Origin: Flavobacteriales bacterium UBA4011
GTDB taxonomy: Bacteria; Bacteroidota; Bacteroidia; Flavobacteriales_D; Crocinitomicaceae
Direction: 5' to 3'
NCBI GenBank assembly: GCA_002384725.1
Contig: DGBF01000090.1
Location: 1-12,733 of the forward strand
DNA length: 12,733 nt
Shown piece after piece: positions 6,126 through 12,733 of this stretch. Under the pieces are notes generated by a model. It was not told the DNA's origin. It made no database searches and was given only the letters and a program-made list of their open reading frames with translations. The translations under genes and the position numbers were made by a program. Positions within the stretch are counted from its first letter, which is position 1. Every line of letters starts with the position of its first letter.

Positions 6126-6461
6126 TTGAGCAAGATATCTAACATTCATTTAACAAAACTCTATTATAGCATTGGCGAAGTAGCCGAAATGTTTGATGTA
6201 AACACTTCATTAATACGTTTTTGGGAGAAAGAATTTACTGCAATAAAACCAAAAAAAAACAAGAAAGGAAATCGCCTTTTTACGCCAAAAGATATCGTCA
6301 ATTTTGATCGGATTTTTGACCTTGTAAAAGAAAAAGGTTATACCTTAGAAGGAGCAAAATTGGCCTTAAAAAGTGGCTATAAGCCCGAGGAGCAATTTAC
6401 TACTGAAGATTTAATTGATCGATTAGAAACAGTTAAGCGCAAATTACTTGCGTTGAGATAA
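6126..6461 (+). CDS. MerR-family transcriptional regulator
   Basis: The 111-residue product has a MerR-type winged helix-turn-helix at its front: YYSIGEVAEMFDVNTSLIRF (13-32) then WEKEF, with the wing KKGNRLFT (46-53) and second helical part DIVNFDRIFDLVKEKGYTLE (56-75). The C-terminus is a short helix (about 92-110), enough for the usual dimer coiled coil but with no effector domain and no metal-binding Cys, so it is one of the small MerR-like regulators widespread in Bacteroidota. The start is TTG at 6126: an in-frame TAG lies at 6111 and the next Met (6189) would remove the recognition helices. The TTG start is unusual here and may lower expression. It diverges from the NlpC/P60 gene and ends 2 bases before the convergent aroB stop. 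Its target is unknown; self-regulation through the dyad at 6083-6100 is an inference. Confidence 0.85.
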   Translation: MSKISNIHLTKLYYSIGEVAEMFDVNTSLIRFWEKEFTAIKPKKNKKGNRLFTPKDIVNFDRIFDLVKEKGYTLEGAKLALKSGYKPEEQFTTEDLIDRLETVKRKLLALR

Positions 6462-6463
6462 AT

Positions 6464-7516
6464 TTATTGAAGCACTTTTAAGGCCTCCATAACTACCTCA
6501 TCTTTCACTTTCACATCAAAAACAGCTTGTCCGATACCTTTCAATAAAGTAAATCGACTGCCGTTCACTCGTTTTTTATCTTGAAGCATTATAGAAATAA
6601 ATTCCATGTTTTCTTCATTGGTAAAGGTCTGTATATTAAATCGCTTCTGTAATACACTCTTAATTCGGTCAAAGTCTTTGTCCGATAAAAATCCGTTGAT
6701 CATCGAAATCTTGGCTTCGACCAACATACCATGGGCAACTGCAAGACCATGATCCATTTTGTGGTCTGAGTTTAGAAAATGTCCCTCGATGGCATGTCCA
6801 ACTGTATGGCCGAAATTGAGTAGCTTTCTTTGGTTTTTCTCCTTTGGGTCGCTCTCAACAATTTTTGATTTAATATGAAGTGATTCAACAATCAGTTCGT
6901 CCGATAAGTCTTCAAAAGAAATACTAGCTAATTTTTCAAAATGTTTTGCATCGTCGATTAATCCATGTTTTAGCATTTCGGCTAGTCCATTCAATTTCTC
7001 CTTTTCAGGTAATGTTTGCAAAAATGAAGGATCAATAAAGACATGACTTGGTTCGGTAAATGTGCCCAATTGATTTTTAAAGCTACCCAAATCAACTCCT
7101 GTCTTCCCTCCTATGCTAGCATCCACCATTGCCAGCAATGAAGTAGGAATGTATATGCAATGCATGCCGCGCTTGTAAATAGAAGCCGCGAAACCACCTA
7201 AATCACAAATCATTCCACCTCCCAAACAAAGGAGTACATCATTCCGACCAAACTCCATTTCGGACAAAGCTTCCCAAATGGAAAAACAAATTTCCATGGT
7301 TTTGTTGTCTTCACCCGCTGGAATTTCAATTATCTCAGCGTTTTCGAGCCCATCGAGATGGGTAAATAATATCTGTAGACACTGCTCGTTGGTGTTTGAA
7401 TCTACAAGAATCACCTTTTTGGATGAACCGTAAGTTTTGGTCAATAATTTAGGAAGTGCAGACTCCATAATAGAACCAAGCTCAATACTACTTTCCAAAC
7501 AAGAAAACTGTGTCAT
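6464..7516 (-). CDS. aroB: 3-dehydroquinate synthase
   Basis: AroB converts DAHP to 3-dehydroquinate, the second step of the shikimate pathway to aromatic amino acids, using NAD+ and a divalent metal, in the cytoplasm. From the ATG at 7516 the product is 350 residues, normal length. NAD-binding GGG is at 99-101 in LCLGGGMICDLGGF, followed by YIPTSLLAMVDASIGGKTG (122-140). Metal ligands are Glu180 in NGLAEMLKHG, His237 in LNFGHTVGH and His256 in MDHGLAVAHG. KIVESDPKEKNQRKLLNFGH (218-237) is a strong family signature. An in-frame TTG at 7537 would add seven residues but lies inside the promoter box TATCTTTG, so it cannot be the start. The gene stands alone, diverging from proline dehydrogenase. 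Confidence 0.97.
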   Translation of the reverse strand: MTQFSCLESSIELGSIMESALPKLLTKTYGSSKKVILVDSNTNEQCLQILFTHLDGLENAEIIEIPAGEDNKTMEICFSIWEALSEMEFGRNDVLLCLGGGMICDLGGFAASIYKRGMHCIYIPTSLLAMVDASIGGKTGVDLGSFKNQLGTFTEPSHVFIDPSFLQTLPEKEKLNGLAEMLKHGLIDDAKHFEKLASISFEDLSDELIVESLHIKSKIVESDPKEKNQRKLLNFGHTVGHAIEGHFLNSDHKMDHGLAVAHGMLVEAKISMINGFLSDKDFDRIKSVLQKRFNIQTFTNEENMEFISIMLQDKKRVNGSRFTLLKGIGQAVFDVKVKDEVVMEALKVLQ

Positions 7517-7534
7517 GAAACGATCTTTATAGAA

Positions 7535-7542
7535 CAAAGATA
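7535..7542 (-). promoter_or_regulatory. -7 promoter box for aroB
   Basis: The minus strand reads TATCTTTG, a perfect TAnnTTTG, 18 bases before the ATG at 7516. It excludes the TTG at 7537 as a start codon. Confidence 0.6.
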
Positions 7543-7581
7543 ATAAAGCCAGAATAGCAATTCTAGTTTCAAAAAACGGAT

Positions 7582-7589
7582 TATTTTTG
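7582..7589 (+). promoter_or_regulatory. -7 promoter box for proline dehydrogenase
   Basis: TATTTTTG is a perfect TAnnTTTG and ends 4 bases before the ATG at 7594, so the transcript would begin at or beside the start codon. TTC at 7561-7563, 18 bases upstream, is a weak -33 candidate. Confidence 0.55.
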
Positions 7590-7593
7590 TAGT

Positions 7594-8769
7594 ATGATTT
7601 CGTTCAACAATACCGAGATTGCATTCAAAGAAAAGAGCAACAAAGATTTGAAGCAGGCAAAGCTGCTGTTTAAACTGGTTGGCTCTCCCTTTTTGGTTAA
7701 AATCGGGAAAGCCATGACCCTTTTGGCTCTAAAACTGCGACTCCCCATCCAAGGCTTGATAAAAAGAACGATTTTTAGACAGTTTTGCGGTGGTGAAAAC
7801 ATTAAAGAATGCGCTGGAAGGGTACAAGAATTAAAAGATTCCGGAATTGGTGCCATCCTCGATTATTCCATCGAAGGAAAAACGGCGGAAGTGGATTTCA
7901 ACGCAACAGTTGATGAAATAATTGACACATTGATTGCAGATGAAGGGAATAAAGCGATTCCATTTGCAGTATTCAAGGTAACGGGTATTTCTCGTTTCGG
8001 CTTACTTGAAAAAATAAATGATGCGAACACCGAACTTTCAGAATTGGAAAAAGCTGAGCTGGCCCGACTAATGGAAAGAATAGAAAAACTAGCAAAAAAA
8101 TCATTTGACACAAAAACGCCTCTCTTTTTTGACGCAGAAGAAACTTGGATTCAAGATGGTATAGATAGAATCACCTATGCTTTAATGGAAAAGTACAACA
8201 AGGAGAAAGCAATAATTTATAATACGCTTCAAATTTATCGTCACGATAGACTAGAGCATTTAAAGAAACAAACAGAGATCGCTAAAGCTGCTGGTTATAA
8301 ATTGGGAATCAAGCTGGTTCGTGGCGCATACATGGAAAAAGAACGCGATCGTGCTGAGGACAATAAGTATCCTTCACCGATACAACCCAACAAAAAAGCG
8401 ACAGATAAAGATTTTGACGATGCACTTCGCTTCATGATCGATCATTTAGATTCTATTTCTTTCTGCGCAGGTTCTCACAACGAGGAAAGCAATACACTCC
8501 TTACTCAGTTAATGCAAAAAAAAGGAATTGCAGAGGACGACCCAAGGGTATATTTTGCTCAATTATTGGGAATGTCAGATCACATAACGTACAATTTAGC
8601 CCACGCCAATTATAACGTTGCCAAATACGTGCCTTACGGGCCTATTTCCGAAGTAATGCCTTATTTGCTCCGTCGCGCAGATGAAAACACTTCCGTTGCA
8701 GGACAGATCAGCCGAGAGTTATCTCTAATACTCCAAGAAACGAAAAGAAGGAAGGCGAAGAAAAAATAA
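7594..8769 (+). CDS. Proline dehydrogenase (monofunctional, FAD-dependent)
   Basis: Proline dehydrogenase oxidises L-proline to delta-1-pyrroline-5-carboxylate, passing electrons through FAD to the membrane quinone pool; it is the first step of proline catabolism. The 391-residue product is the single-domain form, without the P5C dehydrogenase or DNA-binding parts of long PutA. Signature stretches of the beta-alpha barrel are ILDYSIEGK (88-96), KLVRGAYMEKER (240-251), YFAQLLGMSDH (320-330), YVPYGP (345-350) and YLLRRADENTS (357-367); the last carries the substrate-binding RRxxEN. The Lys/Arg-rich tail (383-391) may aid membrane association. The start fits the family's N-terminus, and the promoter box is 4 bases upstream. 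The rhomboid-like gene follows after 2 bases, so the two are co-transcribed. No P5C dehydrogenase gene is in the window. Confidence 0.95.
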   Translation: MISFNNTEIAFKEKSNKDLKQAKLLFKLVGSPFLVKIGKAMTLLALKLRLPIQGLIKRTIFRQFCGGENIKECAGRVQELKDSGIGAILDYSIEGKTAEVDFNATVDEIIDTLIADEGNKAIPFAVFKVTGISRFGLLEKINDANTELSELEKAELARLMERIEKLAKKSFDTKTPLFFDAEETWIQDGIDRITYALMEKYNKEKAIIYNTLQIYRHDRLEHLKKQTEIAKAAGYKLGIKLVRGAYMEKERDRAEDNKYPSPIQPNKKATDKDFDDALRFMIDHLDSISFCAGSHNEESNTLLTQLMQKKGIAEDDPRVYFAQLLGMSDHITYNLAHANYNVAKYVPYGPISEVMPYLLRRADENTSVAGQISRELSLILQETKRRKAKKK

Positions 8770-8771
8770 AA

Positions 8772-9698
8772 ATGAATTCAACTACGACGAATACTAAAGT
8801 CCTTTGGACCTATGTCATCGGTGCATTTGTTATTCTTGCTTATATCGGGATGGGGTATCAATCTTCCACCCTTTCGATTCCAGATGATATTCTTGTAAAA
8901 TATGGCGCTCCGTATGCTAAAGATATTTACGACGGGCAGTTTTGGGGCGTTATCGCGAATTCCTTTTTACACAACAATTTCACCCTTTTTATTTGCAACA
9001 TTCTATTCTTTGTTTTCATTGGACGAATAGTTGAAAAAAAGAATGGAGCGTGGTTCTTACTTTTCTTTGGCTTGGGTGGTTCCATTTTAACATCATGCGC
9101 GGAATTAGCCTTTTCTGATGATGCCGGTGTTGGATTAACTGGCGTAAACTTTGGACTTTTAGGCTACATCTTACTTTCGAAAAAAATAGTCTGGAAGAAT
9201 CCTTGGTTTCGGGCGTCCCTATGGTTTTTTGTAGGAGTTGTCTTGTTTTTATGTGCTGAACAAATCATTCAAAACGATTATAAAATAGCCGTGTTTTCTA
9301 TTTTGTCAGGCTTAGTTCTTGGGATAGTTGTTGCCCTAACGCAAGGAATAAAATGGCTTTTTTACATAACGCAAGCCTTGTTTTTCTCGGTCAGCTTCAT
9401 CTCTTTAATGTATCATCCTTATTCATCCGAATGGCACACCGTAAAAGGATATAGACTTATTCAAGAAGGAAAAATAAAGGAAGCTAAAACACATTATAAG
9501 AAAGCATTAAAAATTTCCCCTGACAATGTGGCAGCTCGGAACAATCTAAAACTGATTCGAATGGAATCATTGATCAATAAAGCCTATGAGTTGCATTTGA
9601 ACAAAGACTATGCATCTGCCCGAAACATATATATTCAGATACTAAAAATCGACGAGAACAACAAGTGGGCACAGGAAAACTTGGCTGAATTGCCCTAA
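8772..9698 (+). CDS. Rhomboid-fold pseudoprotease with C-terminal TPR repeats
   Basis: The 308-residue product has a rhomboid-like membrane domain (about 14-212) and a soluble tail of two tetratricopeptide units (about 222-255 and 264-297). Rhomboid features are WGVIANSFLHNNFTLFICN (58-76), with the first His (67) and the Asn (76) of the HxxxxHxxxN motif but Leu in place of the second His, then GRIVEKKNG (84-92) and GLTGVNFGLLGY (121-132). The catalytic Ser of GxSG is Thr123 and the helix-6 His is replaced (FSILSGLVLG, 175-184, contains no His), so proteolysis is not expected. It more likely binds a membrane protein and presents the TPRs as a scaffold. It follows proline dehydrogenase by 2 bases. 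Whether the link to proline oxidation is functional is unknown. Confidence 0.82.
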   Translation: MNSTTTNTKVLWTYVIGAFVILAYIGMGYQSSTLSIPDDILVKYGAPYAKDIYDGQFWGVIANSFLHNNFTLFICNILFFVFIGRIVEKKNGAWFLLFFGLGGSILTSCAELAFSDDAGVGLTGVNFGLLGYILLSKKIVWKNPWFRASLWFFVGVVLFLCAEQIIQNDYKIAVFSILSGLVLGIVVALTQGIKWLFYITQALFFSVSFISLMYHPYSSEWHTVKGYRLIQEGKIKEAKTHYKKALKISPDNVAARNNLKLIRMESLINKAYELHLNKDYASARNIYIQILKIDENNKWAQENLAELP

Positions 9699-9756
9699 TA
9701 GTAATCGACATTATTTAAAGTTTTACACAGAACGAATATTCGAATCACTCTTTCAG

Positions 9757-9764
9757 TATATTTG
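9757..9764 (+). promoter_or_regulatory. -7 promoter box for the phosphoribosyltransferase-murQ pair
   Basis: TATATTTG is a perfect TAnnTTTG, 18 bases upstream of the ATG at 9783. It marks the start of a two-gene unit separate from the proline dehydrogenase unit. Confidence 0.5.
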
Positions 9765-9782
9765 TAAAAAGACGTTTAGTTC

Positions 9783-10277
9783 ATGCAACTTATCCTTAAT
9801 TCCCAAGAGATTCATCAAAAATTGGTTCGTATTGCGCATCAGGTTCTCGAATCGACCTACGATTTGAAAAAAGTCTATTTGGGAGGAATTGCCGGTAATG
9901 GAATTTTAATGGCAAAGGAATTAGCTGAATTAATACAATTAAACGGAAAACAGGAAGTTATTGTCTTTGAAATAAAAGTAAACAAGGATACTCCTTGGAA
10001 AGATAAAATTGAATTATCTATTGATGATAAAGAACTCAAAGACGGCTATGTTCTTCTGTGCGATGACGTTTTGAATTCAGGTAAAACCATGCAGTACGCA
10101 TTGGTTAAAATACTAGAACAACCTACGAAAGCAATAAAAACAGTGGTAATGGTCGATCGAAAACACAGGCGCTATCCGATAAAAGCAGACTTTGTTGGAT
10201 TAAGTCTATCTACTACACTAAAGGAAAGGGTTGAGATTAAAGCCAAAAATGGTGTATACGAAGCATACTTAGTGTAA
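9783..10277 (+). CDS. PyrR-like phosphoribosyltransferase
   Basis: The 164-residue product has the type I phosphoribosyltransferase fold: the PRPP-binding loop is VLLCDDVLNSGKT (90-102), preceded by the strand/turn VYLGGIAGNGILMAKELAEL (31-50). The C-terminal stretch VVMVDRKHRRYPIKADFVGL (121-140) followed by SLSTTLKERV resembles the PyrR family (VDRGHRELPIRADYVG, then the ERV-type ending), which in other bacteria combines RNA-binding attenuation of pyrimidine genes with weak uracil phosphoribosyltransferase activity. No pyrimidine gene is nearby, and the sequence cannot show whether it binds RNA, so the substrate base is uncertain. murQ begins 2 bases after its stop, so the two are translated from one message. 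It has its own promoter box. Confidence 0.85.
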   Translation: MQLILNSQEIHQKLVRIAHQVLESTYDLKKVYLGGIAGNGILMAKELAELIQLNGKQEVIVFEIKVNKDTPWKDKIELSIDDKELKDGYVLLCDDVLNSGKTMQYALVKILEQPTKAIKTVVMVDRKHRRYPIKADFVGLSLSTTLKERVEIKAKNGVYEAYLV

Positions 10278-10279
10278 TC

Positions 10280-11083
10280 ATGGAAAGAATAACAGAATCT
10301 AGTTCGATCTACAACGACCTGGAAAAAATGACAGTATTGGAACTTCTCCAAAATATCAATCGAGAAGATCACAAAGTGGCACAAGCTGTGCGAGAATGTA
10401 TTCCTGAAATAGAAGCTTTTGTAAAAGCATGTGCAAAAAAAATGCGCAAAGGTGGACGATTGTTCTACTTGGGTGCAGGCACGAGCGGACGTCTAGGAGT
10501 AGTTGATGCCAGTGAATGCCCTCCGACTTTTGGTGTTTCCGAAAATGTGATAGTTGGACTTATTGCCGGTGGAGACAAAGCTATCAGAAGAGCAGTTGAA
10601 TTTGCCGAAGATGATAAAAAACAAGGCTGGAACGATTTAATGGACGCCGAAATTACAGATTTGGACACCGTAGTAGGAATTGCAGCTTCTGGCACAACAC
10701 CATACGTTATTGGTGCACTTCGTGCATGCAAAGACAACAACATATTAACAGCAGGAATCACTTGTAACCCCGGATCCCCTCTTTCTATTGTACCTGACCA
10801 TCCAATTGTACTTGTTGTGGGACCTGAATTTGTGACCGGCAGCACACGTATGAAATCTGGAACCGCGCAAAAGTTAGTTTTAAACATGATTTCAACTTCC
10901 TTAATGATTCAGCTGGGTCACGTCAAAGGAAACAAAATGATTGACATGCAATTGAGCAACGACAAGTTGGTAGACCGCGGAACTAAAATGGTTCAATCTA
11001 GATTAGAATGCACTTACGAAGAAGCAGAGGTATTATTGAAAAAACATGGCTCAGTAAGAAAAGCTATAGAAAGTAAAGTTTAA
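10280..11083 (+). CDS. murQ: N-acetylmuramic acid 6-phosphate etherase
   Basis: MurQ cleaves the D-lactyl ether of MurNAc 6-phosphate to give GlcNAc 6-phosphate and D-lactate, feeding recycled or imported cell-wall sugar into central metabolism; it is cytoplasmic. The 267-residue product shows the SIS sugar-phosphate fold with FYLGAGTSGRLGVVDASECP (62-81), then PTFG. The catalytic Glu of the ASECPPTFG motif is Glu79 and the second acidic residue lies in AVEFAEDD (105-112). GIAASGTTPYVIGAL (133-147) and GSTRMKSGTAQKLVLNMIS (187-205) complete the substrate pocket. It is about 30 residues shorter than the E. coli enzyme, mainly at the C-terminal helical part. It is the second gene of a pair with the PyrR-like gene. 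Its TAA shares bases with the stop of the convergent gene. No MurNAc kinase or transporter is in the window. Confidence 0.96.
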   Translation: MERITESSSIYNDLEKMTVLELLQNINREDHKVAQAVRECIPEIEAFVKACAKKMRKGGRLFYLGAGTSGRLGVVDASECPPTFGVSENVIVGLIAGGDKAIRRAVEFAEDDKKQGWNDLMDAEITDLDTVVGIAASGTTPYVIGALRACKDNNILTAGITCNPGSPLSIVPDHPIVLVVGPEFVTGSTRMKSGTAQKLVLNMISTSLMIQLGHVKGNKMIDMQLSNDKLVDRGTKMVQSRLECTYEEAEVLLKKHGSVRKAIESKV

Positions 11084-11937
11084 TCTTTCAGCCAGCCATA
11101 GTAGCGAGCATCTTGTAAATTGTGTGAATTCGCAACTGGACTTTCTTCAATTTTAGGGGGTGAAACCATCATCACATAACACCATCCCTTCTCTCTAGCT
11201 AGCACTTGATAGCAGGAATTTTTAGGATAATGAATGATTGAATTCGTTTTTGCAAAAAAAGAGGCGTCGTTCTTAATTTTCCCCTTCGACCAGAACAAAA
11301 CTTTTGCTTTTTTCAACCGGGCATAACTCTTTGGATACTTTGACTTTTTAGGAAAAAGTTGACCTTTTATTCCTGAATCTCTCGCAATGAAATAACGTTT
11401 TGTGAATCTAACTTTGTTGCGCACCCAGCGCACTCTTTGTAACAAATGGGTGAATTGCTGACAACAAGGATACCTATGGTGATAAAGAATTATCTCACCT
11501 GTATTTGGGTGAATTTTGTAAGCCATGAGGTGACCATCATCCCAGAATACTTCCTTCCAAACATTGCCATACTTCACATATAGTGAAAACTGTTCTTTTT
11601 CATCCGAAACAAGTGGCTTTCCGCTAAAAATCAATTCCTCTTGTCCGTCCTTGTCTAAGTCTGCCATGTACCAATTCTTGGAAAAATGGTCCCAATATGG
11701 AGCGAATTTTAAATCTGAATTAACCGCCTTTGAATAATCGTGCTTCAATTGATTGTTCTCGAACAACCATTCCACTTCAACTTTCTTTTTATCGGGATTT
11801 TGATTTAGGGCAAGTTCAAAATCTGTTCTACCCTTGTTTACAAACAAATCTACATTCACTCTAGGCATGACAACTGGAGCTGCATTAACCAGAAGAGTTG
11901 ATAAAACGAAAATCGATAAAAGCGCTGTTTTTTTCAT
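11080..11937 (-). CDS. Secreted protein of unknown function with a possible calcium loop and SH3-like end
   Basis: I do not recognise a named family. The 285-residue product has a clean signal peptide (MKKTALLSIFVLSTLLVNA, cleavage near residue 19-20). The middle contains MADLDKDGQEELIF (91-104), an Asp-x-Asp-x-Asp-Gly loop followed by hydrophobic strand as in FG-GAP/VCBS-type calcium sites, inside a strand-rich region with many aromatic residues. A Cys pair (158-159) and a Cys at 242 and 253 could form disulfides. The end, CYQVLAREKGWCYVMMV (242-258) and later YYGWLKD, has the spacing of a bacterial SH3 domain, which often binds cell-wall peptides. It starts 5 bases downstream of the clpC terminator and has no visible promoter of its own. 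Its stop codon shares TTAA with that of murQ. Envelope localisation is likely; function is open. Confidence 0.75.
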   Translation of the reverse strand: MKKTALLSIFVLSTLLVNAAPVVMPRVNVDLFVNKGRTDFELALNQNPDKKKVEVEWLFENNQLKHDYSKAVNSDLKFAPYWDHFSKNWYMADLDKDGQEELIFSGKPLVSDEKEQFSLYVKYGNVWKEVFWDDGHLMAYKIHPNTGEIILYHHRYPCCQQFTHLLQRVRWVRNKVRFTKRYFIARDSGIKGQLFPKKSKYPKSYARLKKAKVLFWSKGKIKNDASFFAKTNSIIHYPKNSCYQVLAREKGWCYVMMVSPPKIEESPVANSHNLQDARYYGWLKD

Positions 11938-11942
11938 TGTCT

Positions 11943-12002
11943 AAAAAAATCCGTGCTGTTCTGATACCAATAGCTATCGGTATCAGAATCGGCACGGATT
12001 TT
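11943..12002 (-). terminator. Strong intrinsic terminator after clpC, abutting the next start codon
   Basis: In the leftward transcript an 11-base stem (GCACGGATTTT at 11992-12002 with AAAATCCGTGC at 11946-11956) encloses a second 10-base stem (GGTATCAGAA at 11979-11988 with TTCTGATACC at 11959-11968), separated by a small internal loop. The apical bases contain the self-complementary ATAGCTAT. A run of seven U follows (11943-11949 on the complement). It lies 18 bases past the clpC stop and ends 5 bases before the ATG of the downstream secreted-protein gene on the same strand. Confidence 0.88.
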
Positions 12003-12019
12003 AAACTTAATAAGTTATT

Positions 12020-12733
12020 CTATTCTTTTACTTTGGGTTCTTTTTTACTTTTCCCTTTGCCTTTTTCGATATCGACAAACAACTCTTCGGCTTTGTCTTT
12101 TATGTCCATCACAATCGTATCACCTTCATGCAGATTGGATTTAATAATTTCTTCCGCCAATGGATCTTCAATATACTTCTGAATTGCTCTTTTCAATGGT
12201 CGCGCACCAAATTTCTCGTCATAACCTTTGTCCACTATAAAATCTTTGGCTTTATCCGAAAGACTAATTTTATAACCAAGTTCATTGATTCTTCCGTATA
12301 ACTTCTCTAACTCCAAATCAATTATAACATGTATGTTCTCGCGAGTTAAATTTTTGAACATAATCATATCATCCATACGATTCAAGAATTCAGGCGAGAA
12401 TGCTTTACGCAAGGCGTTTTGAATAACTCCTTTTACATTTTCTTCTTTCTGTTCAACTTGGCTTTTCGTTCCAAATCCAACTCCCGTTCCGAAATCCGCC
12501 AATTGACGTGCTCCGATATTGGAAGTCATAATGAGGATAGTGTTTTTAAAATCGATTTTACGCCCCAAACCGTCCGTCATATGACCTTCATCCAGAACTT
12601 GCAACAGCAAGTTGAATACATCCGGATGTGCTTTCTCAATTTCATCTAAAAGAATGATTGAATAAGGCTTTCTTCTTACTTTTTCGGTCAATTGTCCACC
12701 TTCTTCGTATCCAACGTATCCTGGAGGCGCTCC
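12020..12733 (-). CDS. clpC: ClpC-type AAA+ unfoldase, C-terminal part (gene runs off the window)
   Basis: ClpC unfolds proteins and feeds them to the ClpP protease chamber in the cytoplasm. Only the second ATPase domain from just after its Walker A region is present (about 237 residues, open to the window edge). Visible in order: the pore loop in GAPPGYVGYEEGGQLTE, Walker B IILLDEIEKAHPDVF, sensor 1 ILIMTSNIGARQL, the arginine-finger region FSPEFLNRMDD and sensor 2 GARPLKRAIQKYIEDPLAEE. The insert FGTGVGFGTKSQ and the TSNIGAR form favour ClpC over ClpB. The tail ends in a Lys/Glu-rich stretch (KGKGKSKKEPKVKE), common in Bacteroidota versions. An ATG at 12691 is internal. A strong terminator follows. 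Confidence 0.93.
   Translation of the reverse strand, partial: GAPPGYVGYEEGGQLTEKVRRKPYSIILLDEIEKAHPDVFNLLLQVLDEGHMTDGLGRKIDFKNTILIMTSNIGARQLADFGTGVGFGTKSQVEQKEENVKGVIQNALRKAFSPEFLNRMDDMIMFKNLTRENIHVIIDLELEKLYGRINELGYKISLSDKAKDFIVDKGYDEKFGARPLKRAIQKYIEDPLAEEIIKSNLHEGDTIVMDIKDKAEELFVDIEKGKGKSKKEPKVKE

Noticed and set aside
7535..7537. TTG as the start of aroB, adding seven residues
   Set aside because: It lies inside the TATCTTTG promoter box, so it is not transcribed as a codon; the ATG at 7516 gives normal family length.
10465..10887. A 140-codon open frame antisense to murQ
   Set aside because: It is the complement of a strongly conserved coding region, has no promoter box or family motif, and its composition follows from murQ codons.
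1..12733. CRISPR arrays, tRNA/rRNA genes, insertion sequences or a multi-gene defence system
   Set aside because: I saw no regularly spaced direct repeats, cloverleaf-type sequence, transposase motifs or defence-type domains; the genes present are housekeeping, envelope or transport functions.

Overview
The window looks like a chromosomal stretch from a member of the Bacteroidota, most likely a flavobacterial lineage. The evidence is an AT-rich composition, an absence of clear Shine-Dalgarno sequences, and repeated upstream boxes of the form TAnnTTTG, which is the -7 element of the Bacteroidota housekeeping promoter. Gene types also fit: a stand-alone proline dehydrogenase, a ClpC with a lysine/glutamate-rich tail, and secreted proteins with short signal peptides ending in Ala-Gln or Gly-Gln. 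A placement near Crocinitomicaceae/Fluviicola is only a guess.

Layout. 3-443 (+) is the 3' part of a CPBP-family membrane protease gene. 433-1188 (-) is a leucine-rich-repeat probable lipoprotein. 1303-1743 (+) is a small secreted helical protein with a His-rich tail, closed by a clear terminator. 1874-2210 (+) is a decayed VOC/glyoxalase-fold gene. 2215-2730 (-) is a lipoprotein methionine sulfoxide reductase B. 2867-4039 (+) is an MFS transporter. 4040-5320 is a decay zone: degenerate CGCAAAG repeats, a queuosine-precursor-transporter (VUT) gene with one internal amber codon, the C-terminal scrap of a MATE-like exporter, and an N-terminal scrap resembling a GNAT/carbon-nitrogen hydrolase.

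The right half is mostly intact housekeeping. A NlpC/P60 peptidase (-) diverges from a MerR-type regulator (+) across a short dyad. aroB (-) diverges from proline dehydrogenase (+). Proline dehydrogenase is followed after 2 bases by a rhomboid-fold membrane protein that lacks the catalytic Ser and His and carries C-terminal TPRs. A PyrR-like phosphoribosyltransferase is followed after 2 bases by murQ. murQ meets, tail to tail with shared stop bases, a secreted protein of unknown function. The 3' part of clpC (-) closes the window, with a strong terminator hairpin directly against the start of that secreted protein.

The genes do not form one pathway. Cell-envelope functions recur (NlpC/P60, MurQ, several exported proteins). 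I found no CRISPR array, no transposase, no RNA gene and no convincing new multi-gene system. The most informative observations are the pseudogenes invisible to simple ORF calling, the pseudoprotease-TPR fusion, the promoter boxes almost touching start codons, and the terminator placed in the leader of the gene at 11080-11937.
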